From a virus, in the IMG/VR virus record IMGVR_UViG_3300025426_000051, positions 1 to 43,038 of that record: DNA of 43,038 nt; one strand, 5' to 3'. The position numbers and the translations under genes were made by a program. This document shows positions 30,317 through 35,622 of this stretch, one piece after another (positions within the stretch are counted from its first letter, which is position 1; each line of letters opens with the position of its first letter). Under the pieces are notes generated by a model. The model worked only from the letters and a program-made list of their open reading frames with translations, had not been told where the DNA came from and searched no databases.

Positions 30317-30324
30317 CAAATATA
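30317..30324 (-). promoter_or_regulatory. Host-type promoter: TTTG-N20-TATATTTG
   Basis: An exact -7 box is preceded by TTTG at 20 nt, the Bacteroidota spacing. It drives the 35-aa gene. Confidence 0.65.
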
Positions 30325-30367
30325 CAAAAAGTATAAATAGGAAACAAATATTTTATTAATTATTTTT

Positions 30368-30523
30368 TTACCAACGTCTAGGCGGCGGTGAAAATCTCGG
30401 TTGTTGATATCTATGAACGTGATACATTCTACTCCAAGGATGGTAATGAGAATATGCTCTTCGTTCCATATAACAACCTGATAAAGTTGTTATTAACAAT
30501 ACAAAAAATAATATCTTTTTCAT
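30368..30523 (-). CDS. 51-aa lipoprotein
   Basis: ATG 30523 opens M-K-K-I-L-F-F-V-L-L-I-T-T-L-S-G-C, a signal peptide with lipobox L-S-G-C (Cys17). The mature part is rich in His, Tyr, Arg and Pro. It begins 2 nt after an ATATTTATTG element. It would be anchored in the host membrane, perhaps for exclusion or lysis control. No family is recognised. Confidence 0.65.
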   Translation of the reverse strand: MKKILFFVLLITTLSGCYMERRAYSHYHPWSRMYHVHRYQQPRFSPPPRRW

Positions 30524-30525
30524 AT

Positions 30526-30535
30526 CAATAAATAT
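30526..30535 (-). promoter_or_regulatory. ATATTTATTG element before the lipoprotein gene
   Basis: It is sense-oriented and ends 2 nt before the ATG at 30523. Confidence 0.45.
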
Positions 30536-30568
30536 TGAACCCCAAAAGTCATCGTGATTAAAAAAAAG

Positions 30569-30640
30569 TATTCGGTGCGGGAATCGAACCCGCGACTGGT
30601 CTTAGAAAGAGACCCGTGATAACCCCTTCACTAACCGAAC
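30569..30640 (-). tRNA. tRNA-Glu(TTC)
   Basis: Acceptor GTTCGGT/ACCGAAT with a terminal wobble, stem GGTCT/AGACC with loop CTTTCTA, T-loop TTCGATT, discriminator A. Confidence 0.92.
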
Positions 30641-30843
30641 TTTTCGGGACGAGTTAGGTTTCCTCATATGTCCCTACTTAATAGTTGTGTTTAGAGGGAA
30701 GTCCAAAACACGGTATTCACCAAAAGGGACTTTACTTTCGATTATCGCTGAAACTTTTAACTACGCTCAATTTATCTTTTAATTTGTTTCGTTTAACGTC
30801 CAAACAAATGTCCCAGTTGAGCGGGACAAAAAAGACGACCTGC
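30641..30843 (-). ncRNA. Structured RNA segment with pseudoknot, no gene
   Basis: About 200 nt without a reading frame. The hairpin GTCCC-GCTCAACT-GGGAC has a loop whose CGCTCAA can pair with TTGAGCG about 50 nt downstream, a classic pseudoknot. Further stems are ATTTGTTT/AAACAAAT and GTGTTT/AAACAC. It lies between tRNA-Glu and the 140-nt tRNA-like RNA. Confidence 0.45.
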
Positions 30844-30983
30844 AATCAAGATAGGATTTGAACCTACAAACCGTTTTCGTGTTCTTCCATTCCACTCAAC
30901 GACATACCTATGTGATCCTGCGGGAAGAAATCGTCCATCTTGCGATGCCTACATAGGTGTGTATACCACTACACTTCTTGATT
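30844..30983 (-). ncRNA. 140-nt tRNA-like RNA with enlarged middle
   Basis: It has a perfect acceptor AATCAAG/CTTGATT, a canonical D-arm (GTGT-AGTGGTAT-ACAC) and T-arm (GTAGG-TTCAAAT-CCTAT). Instead of an anticodon arm there is an 8-bp stem ACCTATGT/ACATAGGT closing 37 nt that include CATC-GCAA-GATG. About 38 nt more follow before the T-arm. No 7-nt anticodon loop can be drawn. It may be an interrupted tRNA, an intron-bearing tRNA or a distinct tRNA mimic. Confidence 0.65.
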
Positions 30984-31190
30984 ATGTTAATCACTCAAAT
31001 GGGTATTTGTTATAGTATCACAATTGTTGCACTATACTCTGGTTAATTACTCCGTCTGTACCCAACAGCTTTATGTTGGCTTATAATTGGCTACTTTACT
31101 ATAACTCACATTTTTATTTGTGATTAAAAATCCTCGTCTTTCCGAGGTGCCACTTAGTATTTTAGATTTCTCCTTGGGCTAAGACCCGTG
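30984..31190 (-). ncRNA. Structured RNA segment, no gene
   Basis: Hairpins include CCTCG-GAAAGA-CGAGG followed by ATTTTTAA (terminator-like), CCAACA-TAAAGC-TGTTGG and TATAGT...ACTATA. No reading frame and no canonical tRNA were found. Confidence 0.4.
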
Positions 31191-31274
31191 CGGAAGAGTG
31201 ACGTGTCGATCGCCATACCTTGCAGTACTCACAGTTTTCAAGACTGGATTCAGGGCCGCCTGAAGTACTCTTCC
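31191..31274 (-). tRNA. tRNA-Ser(TGA)
   Basis: Acceptor GGAAGAG/CTCTTCC, loop CTTGAAA, long variable arm, discriminator G. The T-loop is ATCGACA, with A54 but normal A58. The D-arm can form an extended TTCAGG/CCTGAA stem. Confidence 0.88.
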
Positions 31275-31392
31275 ATGTTCCCGTTTTTTCCTCACATTTA
31301 GCCCAATCAACAGTGAGACATTGATTGGATTTTGATCATAGAAGTCTACAAGGTTTCCCCATTAAGCCGTTACCACGGGCAAACTAAATCAG
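31275..31392 (-). ncRNA. Structured RNA segment between tRNA-Ser and tRNA-Asp
   Basis: About 118 nt with an 8-bp hairpin CCAATCAA/TTGATTGG and CCGT-GGTA-ACGG; no reading frame. Confidence 0.4.
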
Positions 31393-31463
31393 CGGTCCGT
31401 AGGGGTTACGCTCCCCTCATACTGATGTGACAAACCAGCGTTATACTAATTAACTAACAGACC
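31393..31463 (-). tRNA. tRNA-Asp(GTC)
   Basis: Acceptor GGTCTGT/ACGGACC, loop TTGTCAC, discriminator G. The T-arm AGGGG-AGCGTAA-CCCCT has A54, G55 and T58, very unusual positions. Confidence 0.88.
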
Positions 31464-31735
31464 GTGTTTGATCCTAACTCACCTTAAATTGCACCTCCTA
31501 GTCACTGCTTTGGTTGACAAAGTCCTCGTTGAGTTAGTCTCAAAAAAATTACAGGTTTTTCGCACCATCTATGTACATCATAACCAACATATCCCTATGT
31601 CGGTGGTTACATTTTCGCATTGGGTTAATTACTCCCGACTTATAGTAACTCTACCCTCACCATCCTACATCGCGATTCGGACGGGTCTTTTGGGATTTAT
31701 AGACAGTGGGGTTACACCACCGTCATCACCTGTTG
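31464..31735 (-). ncRNA. Structured RNA segment, about 270 nt, no gene
   Basis: Strong stems include GACGGTGG/CCACTGTC, TAACCA...TGGTTA enclosing ACATA/TATGT, and CTAACTC/GAGTTAG. No minus-strand gene and no canonical tRNA could be drawn. With the segments at 30641-31190 and 31275-31392 it may be part of one larger RNA. Confidence 0.45.
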
Positions 31736-31807
31736 AGCTCAATAACAGACTCGAACTGTTGTCTAATGATTACAAATCACTTGTTCTACCAACTGAACTA
31801 ACCGAGC
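31736..31807 (-). tRNA. tRNA-Thr(TGT), copy 2
   Basis: It is identical to copy 1 (28193-28264) over the body except one acceptor base (GCTCGGT instead of GCTCGAT), a recent duplication. Confidence 0.92.
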
Positions 31808-31854
31808 TTCTTTTAACAAAGATAATAAATAAAATTTAATATTCCAAATTTTTT

Positions 31855-32478
31855 TTAAAATATTGTTTTTTTATAGTCTTTTCCCAAAAAACGATTAAGA
31901 TTATATGATGAATTATGTGAAATATTATATTGATAAACCCACTCATCAATATGATATTCGCTTTTCAAATGTTTTTGTACTTTAAACATATGTCCACCGT
32001 CATCACCAATCATTCTTTCTGTGTCAATTGGAATTTTACTCATTATTTCCTTTTTTATTACCATTCTATAATTTGGATTCGAAACACATTTAATTTTCTC
32101 ATCATCTTTTATCCATCCCGTCCTTTTATATTTTATACTAAAGTCCGTCTCCCATGTTTCGGTTTCACTTACATTAAGAATTTTATACGTTATACAATCA
32201 ACATTTTTATTAATTCCGTTCATTATCAATTCTATTCCATTTTCACAAATCCAATCATCATCATCCCAATAAACAATATATTTTCCTTTTGAATTTTGAG
32301 ATAATATATTCCTTTTTTCACCAATGCTCAACTCTCTATTATCTGATAAAACCAAAATTTCAATTTGTTCCTTGTAAGGTTCACATTGTTTTTTTAATTC
32401 ATTATAAATCCTATTAAACGATTCATTTCTTTCTACAATCGTTGCAGTTAGTATTGATAATGAAATTTCATTTTTCAT
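31855..32478 (-). CDS. Glycosyltransferase family 2-like protein inside the tRNA cluster
   Basis: This 207-residue protein has L-S-I-L-T-A-T-I-V-E-R (about 6-16), S-I-G-E-K-R-N-I-L (about 51-59), Y-I-V-Y-W-D-D-D-D-W (about 67-76) with the DxD metal site, and G-D-D-G-G-H (about 157-162), the ED/DD acceptor base region of GT2. It sits alone between tRNA-Thr and the CAT class II tRNA, 12 nt from the latter, and is much AT-richer than those RNAs. It may be a recent insertion. Confidence 0.8.
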   Translation of the reverse strand: MKNEISLSILTATIVERNESFNRIYNELKKQCEPYKEQIEILVLSDNRELSIGEKRNILSQNSKGKYIVYWDDDDWICENGIELIMNGINKNVDCITYKILNVSETETWETDFSIKYKRTGWIKDDEKIKCVSNPNYRMVIKKEIMSKIPIDTERMIGDDGGHMFKVQKHLKSEYHIDEWVYQYNISHNSSYNLNRFLGKDYKKTIF

Positions 32479-32490
32479 AATTTTAAATAG

Positions 32491-32577
32491 TTGCGGGTGC
32501 AGGATTCGAACCTGACGTGCTATATTACTAGCGTCGGCTTATGAGACCGCTGAGTTTGACCTCTACTCTAACCCGCA
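32491..32577 (-). tRNA. Class II tRNA with CAT anticodon
   Basis: Acceptor TGCGGGT/ACCCGCA (perfect), loop CTCATAA, T-loop TTCGAAT, discriminator A. The variable region is about 18 nt and forms GCTA-GTAATA-TAGC. A long variable arm is normal for Leu, Ser and Tyr, not for a CAT tRNA. Confidence 0.82.
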
Positions 32578-32582
32578 ATATG

Positions 32583-32654
32583 GGTGTAATGTCGGTAACG
32601 ATCCGACTTCCCGAGCTCCACAAACTCGTGCTTCACCTTAAAGCTTAAAACACC
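32583..32654 (-). tRNA. tRNA-His(GTG)
   Basis: Loop TTGTGGA and discriminator C, with an encoded G at -1, the His identity pair. The acceptor has two T-T mismatches, and position 8 is A. T-loop ATCGTTA has the A54/T58 swap. Confidence 0.85.
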
Positions 32655-32657
32655 ATT

Positions 32658-33374
32658 TTACCAATTTTTAATTCTTTCCAAAAGTTCATCAATTGTTATT
32701 GTTGAATTTGTTTTTTTTAAATTATTATCCTTATGTATCATCAATTTACAATTTGCGGGATGTTTCATTATATCAGGCGATATTTTTAATTTAAATCCAT
32801 CTTTTACTGAAAACATATGATCTCTACTAACACCATTCAAATTATTACCTCTATTTGAAGCTGAATACCACCCATATTTTTTTATTAAATCTAAATCAAA
32901 TTTATTTGGATATTCATAAACATTAAAATCAAACTTAGATTCCACCCTATAATATTGATAGTATTCAATTTTACAAGATTCACAAATGTATTTGTATTTT
33001 TCTTTTACATCGTTTGAACAAATTTTACATTTTTTTATTGGTTTTTCTTTTTTTGGTTTATTGTTAAAAAAACCCATTAATGAATTTTTTATTTTTTGTT
33101 TTGTTTCGTCAGTTAATTTTCTATTTTTATTTGTGTGTTTTGCAGAACAGGAATTTGAACAAAATTTAGAATTAATATTTGAATAATTTTCAAATTCATT
33201 TCCACAATTAACACATTTTATTACATTTTTATATTTTATTTTTAATCCGAGTCTATTCATTTTTAATGATAGGGCCTTTTTAGTTACGCCAAGTTCTTTA
33301 ATAATTTCATCTGGTCTTTTGTTTTTATTTATTAAACATTCTAATTTTTCTATTTTTATTTTATTCCATTTCAT
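32658..33374 (-). CDS. HNH homing-type endonuclease
   Basis: This 238-residue protein has an N-terminal helix-turn-helix-like segment (D-E-I-I-K-E-L-G-V-T-K-K-A-L-S-L-K-M), two Cys4 zinc knuckles (C-V-N-C...C-S-N-S-C about 54-76, and C-K-I-C...C-E-S-C about 113-131), then a His-rich nuclease core: S-R-D-H-M (about 182-186), H-P-A-N-C-K-L (about 203-209) and an N-N-L-K-K end (H...N...K/H). This matches HNH homing enzymes of phages. Its stop ends 3 nt before the tRNA-His 5' end. The start follows ATATTTATATAA by 1 nt. Confidence 0.82.
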   Translation of the reverse strand: MKWNKIKIEKLECLINKNKRPDEIIKELGVTKKALSLKMNRLGLKIKYKNVIKCVNCGNEFENYSNINSKFCSNSCSAKHTNKNRKLTDETKQKIKNSLMGFFNNKPKKEKPIKKCKICSNDVKEKYKYICESCKIEYYQYYRVESKFDFNVYEYPNKFDLDLIKKYGWYSASNRGNNLNGVSRDHMFSVKDGFKLKISPDIMKHPANCKLMIHKDNNLKKTNSTITIDELLERIKNW

Positions 33375-33375
33375 A

Positions 33376-33387
33376 TTATATAAATAT
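33376..33387 (-). promoter_or_regulatory. ATATTTATATAA element before HNH gene
   Basis: It is sense-oriented on the minus strand, 1 nt before the ATG at 33374. Confidence 0.5.
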
Positions 33388-33424
33388 CACAAAATGAGAA
33401 AAATACCGTTCTTGAACCTAATGG

Positions 33425-33510
33425 AGACGATGGTGAGATTCGAACTCACAATGAAATAAAAATTTTCTGGTTTTGCAGACCAGTGCTTTCAACCATTCGG
33501 CCACATCGTC
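33425..33510 (-). tRNA. tRNA-Cys(GCA) with long variable arm
   Basis: Acceptor GACGATG/CATCGTC, stem CTGGT/ACCAG with loop CTGCAAA, T-arm GTGAG/CTCAC, discriminator T (Cys identity), followed by CCA. The variable region is 17 nt (AAAT-TTTT-ATTT) and the D-arm resembles tRNA-Ser, so the body is class II. Confidence 0.85.
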
Positions 33511-33725
33511 TAATTTACAACAATATCTTCCAACACAATATCTTCACCTTGTGTATGTCTATACACTTTATCGAAGAACTCACCTAATAATTTGTAATCC
33601 TCATCAATCATACTACAAAAATCAAATGCTGGTATCACATTATGAATTTTCCCCTGAACAACTTTATCAAATTTTGCGTCAGGTTTATATTCAAAAATTA
33701 TATTTCCTCTAAAAATGTATTTCAT
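33510..33725 (-). CDS. Hypothetical 71-aa protein abutting tRNA-Cys
   Basis: This small alpha/beta protein (M-K-Y-I-F-R-G-N-I-I-F-E-Y; later H-N-V-I-P-A-F-D-F-C-S-M) has no family I recognise. Its TAG shares one base with the tRNA-Cys 5' end, and its start follows the tRNA-Arg(ACG) gene closely. It is part of the minus-strand tRNA unit. Confidence 0.65.
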   Translation of the reverse strand: MKYIFRGNIIFEYKPDAKFDKVVQGKIHNVIPAFDFCSMIDEDYKLLGEFFDKVYRHTQGEDIVLEDIVVN

Positions 33726-33738
33726 AACTTTTATTTTG

Positions 33739-33810
33739 AGGTTTTATATAGATTCGAACTATAACTTCAGATTCCGTAGATCTGGGTGCTCACCATTACA
33801 CCATAAAACC
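33739..33810 (-). tRNA. tRNA-Arg(ACG)
   Basis: Acceptor GGTTTTA/TAAAACC, stem CAGAT/ATCTG with loop CTACGGA, T-loop TTCGAAT, discriminator T. A34 implies inosine formation by host TadA, normal for Arg(ACG). Confidence 0.9.
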
Positions 33811-33814
33811 TATT

Positions 33815-34009
33815 TTACTTCCATTGAGTCTTTCTGTTGTGTTTCCACGTTCTGAATTCTCTCCAATTATGGTTTGGTAAATTTCCGTGATGAAAATTCC
33901 AACCATAATCCCAATCACCTTCGTATTTGTCAGGTGCCGTGATAATATTATACTCTTTGTTATGAGTAGTTGATTTGGCAACTTTACCATTTTTTCTTTT
34001 TGCTTTCAT
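33815..34009 (-). CDS. Small basic aromatic protein (64 aa)
   Basis: This Lys/Arg/Trp/His-rich protein (M-K-A-K-R-K-N-G-K-V-A-K; later G-D-W-D-Y-G-W-N-F-H-H-G) has no recognised family. The composition suggests nucleic-acid or polyanion binding. It ends 4 nt before tRNA-Arg(ACG). Confidence 0.55.
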   Translation of the reverse strand: MKAKRKNGKVAKSTTHNKEYNIITAPDKYEGDWDYGWNFHHGNLPNHNWREFRTWKHNRKTQWK

Positions 34010-34052
34010 GTCATTAGGTTTACCTAATGCATATCAAATTGTTTTTTCATAG

Positions 34053-34295
34053 TTACTTATATTTTCTTATAATTTCAAATACTCTTTTTATGTCAGTTAA
34101 TTCCATTTTCTGATCTGGTTTGATTGGGTAAAATGCAATAGTGAATCCGTGGTTACCGCAAAAGTAATCTTCTTTCTTTATTCTATTACCATTTACCTTT
34201 TCAAGATATATCCAAGGAACATTTCCTGACATTTCAATATCTATTCCAATCTTTTTCAATCTTGGTACCAATCGGTTTAACACATTATTTTCCAT
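34053..34295 (-). CDS. Hypothetical 80-aa protein
   Basis: This small alpha/beta protein (L-V-P-R-L-K-K-I-G-I-D-I-E-M-S-G-N-V-P-W-I-Y-L-E-K-V-N-G-N) looks like a short beta-hairpin domain of the kind seen in many phage 'early' genes. A segment C-G-N-H-G-F-T-I-A-F-Y-P-I-K follows. No function is assigned. Confidence 0.62.
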   Translation of the reverse strand: MENNVLNRLVPRLKKIGIDIEMSGNVPWIYLEKVNGNRIKKEDYFCGNHGFTIAFYPIKPDQKMELTDIKRVFEIIRKYK

Positions 34296-34326
34296 ATTGT
34301 GAATATTTTACTTTACATATTATTAG

Positions 34327-34398
34327 CACGGGTGGAGGGAATCGAACCCCCAGTCTGTAGTTTTGGAGACTATTATGTTACCGTTACACCACACCCAT
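34327..34398 (-). tRNA. tRNA-Trp(CCA)
   Basis: Acceptor ATGGGTG/CACCCGT, loop CTCCAAA with anticodon CCA, T-loop TTCGATT, discriminator G (Trp identity). Confidence 0.9.
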
Positions 34399-34405
34399 AT
34401 TTTTG

Positions 34406-34479
34406 TTCCCCCTGATGGATTCGAACCATCGACATTCACCGTATCAGGATGACGCTCTAACCAACTGAGCTACCTAAGA
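34406..34479 (-). tRNA. tRNA-Ile(GAT), mismatched acceptor
   Basis: Stem TCATC/GGTGA with loop CTGATAC, D-arm GCTC/GAGC, T-arm GATGG-TTCGAAT-CCATC and discriminator A are canonical. The acceptor TCTTAGG/AGGGGGA has three mismatches at pairs 5-7. Confidence 0.85.
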
Positions 34480-34484
34480 ATATG

Positions 34485-34554
34485 TGGACACGTAGGGAAT
34501 CGAACCCTTTCACTCTGATTGCAAATCAGGTGGTCTGCCATTGACATCCGGCCC
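34485..34554 (-). tRNA. tRNA-Ala(TGC)
   Basis: Loop TTTGCAA with anticodon TGC, and the alanine identity wobble G3-U70. The acceptor GGGCCGG/CGTGTCC has two mismatches at pairs 5-6. Discriminator A. It is the first tRNA of the minus-strand cluster. Confidence 0.85.
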
Positions 34555-34637
34555 ATTTATATTTTTCCAAATCACATATTTTTTACCTCATTTGGCAAAT
34601 TATAATGTTATTATATTTTACCAAAACTACTGTAAAA

Positions 34638-34672
34638 CAAAAAACCCCGAGATTTTTGAAGTCTCAGGGTTT
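34638..34672 (-). terminator. Terminator of the small unit 34697-34870
   Basis: AAACCC(C)GAGA pairs with TCTC(A)GGGTTT, with TTTTTTG following on the minus strand. Confidence 0.75.
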
Positions 34673-34696
34673 CTTAATATCGTAATTTAACTTTAG

Positions 34697-34870
34697 TTAA
34701 ATCGTATTCCAATCTCCGAGACTATTGTGCATAGCGCGCTCATCCGCCCAAATTGAACAGATTGTAAACGACATTGTATGTTTTAATTGTTTCATCGAAG
34801 TTATTTTTAGTTTTGTTTTCTTTGTTTGAATGAAATGTGTACTAGTACAATCCCAATACGTCCATCTCAT
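34697..34870 (-). CDS. Small protein (57 aa, or 32 aa from the internal ATG)
   Basis: The frame ends at TAA 34697. Two starts are possible: ATG 34870, only 8 nt behind a TATCTTTG box (leaderless), or ATG 34795 (M-K-Q-L-K-H-T-M-S-F-T-I-C), which would leave a 75-nt A-rich leader. The complete unit (promoter, small frame, terminator) mirrors that at 30191-30324. No family is recognised. Confidence 0.5.
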   Translation of the reverse strand: MRWTYWDCTSTHFIQTKKTKLKITSMKQLKHTMSFTICSIWADERAMHNSLGDWNTI

Positions 34871-34878
34871 TTGTTTTA

Positions 34879-34886
34879 CAAAGATA
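34879..34886 (-). promoter_or_regulatory. Host-type promoter: TTG-N20-TATCTTTG
   Basis: An exact -7 box with TTG 20 nt upstream, the same box as tmRNA and the large RNA. Confidence 0.65.
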
Positions 34887-34921
34887 CTAATAAGTATTTG
34901 AAAAAACAAGAAAATATCAAA

Positions 34922-34930
34922 ATATTTATA
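34922..34930 (+). promoter_or_regulatory. ATATTTATA element before oxygenase gene
   Basis: It is sense-oriented, 14 nt before the ATG at 34945. Confidence 0.5.
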
Positions 34931-34944
34931 AAAAAGTTTTTTTT

Positions 34945-35622
34945 ATGTCACAATATGATAGTTTATATGAGAAGGGATACTATTTCGGTAATTTATCTGA
35001 ATCAGATGTTAATATGGAAGAATTTATCGAAATATCCAATGCGGTTTATTCATTTGAAAAAGATAGATTGAAGTATTTTGATTATTTTAATGTTATTGAT
35101 GATAAGATGCCACATAAAATTCCCTACTCAGAAAAACAAGATAGAATAAATTATTTGGAAAATAATCCTCAAGTTACCGCTTGTAATTCTTCACATAATT
35201 TACTTGTATCTAATGAAACAAAATATTGTATTGATTATTTTCAAGATGTTGTTTCAAAATTTTTTCATAAAATTCATTCAGACTACACTGAAGAAAAATT
35301 TAAGAATGGTGATATTAAAACGAATAGTGGCATCCAAATGTATGATAACGGATGTTACCAAAATGCACATACTGATGGACACGTAGGTGAATTTGTCATA
35401 ATAATTTATTTTTCAGACCCATCAAATTATAATAATACTGGTAGATTAGAAATATTAAAAGATTCACACTCAAATGAAGAAATAATTGATTTTGTTGATC
35501 CTGTTTTAGGTAAATTTTCAATATTTGAGGTTGTTAAAAATAACGTAAGACATCGTGTACAAAAAGTTGATGGTGATTTTATTAGATTTTCTTTTTTAGC
35601 ACAAATAAGAAAAAATTTTTAA
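34945..35622 (+). CDS. 2-oxoglutarate/Fe(II) oxygenase, prolyl-4-hydroxylase-like
   Basis: In this 225-residue protein H142-T-D144 with the preceding Y-Q-N-A, distal H203 in R-H-R-V, and R214 in F-I-R-F-S-F supply the 2-His-1-Asp iron site and the 2-oxoglutarate salt bridge of the P4H group. I-I-Y-F-S-D (about 153-158) and G-R-L-E-I-L (about 166-171) are the usual flanking strands. It would hydroxylate a protein residue, most often Pro or Lys, or a base or small molecule. The 3' end overlaps the convergent FG-GAP gene by 4 bp. The GT60-like and PLOD-like genes at 3.7-7.9 kb could use its product. Confidence 0.82.
   Translation: MSQYDSLYEKGYYFGNLSESDVNMEEFIEISNAVYSFEKDRLKYFDYFNVIDDKMPHKIPYSEKQDRINYLENNPQVTACNSSHNLLVSNETKYCIDYFQDVVSKFFHKIHSDYTEEKFKNGDIKTNSGIQMYDNGCYQNAHTDGHVGEFVIIIYFSDPSNYNNTGRLEILKDSHSNEEIIDFVDPVLGKFSIFEVVKNNVRHRVQKVDGDFIRFSFLAQIRKNF

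Noticed and set aside
31464-31735. Group I intron or extra tRNA in the ORF-less stretch before tRNA-Thr copy 2
   Set aside because: The conserved P, Q, R and S core elements of group I introns could not be found, and no cloverleaf with a 7-nt anticodon loop could be drawn; a Leu-like loop (GTCAACC) has poor flanking stems.
267-34930. T4-type late promoter TATAAATA
   Set aside because: The shared upstream element reads ATATTTATA in the sense of the gene; TATAAATA appears only on the antisense strand and would fire away from the gene.
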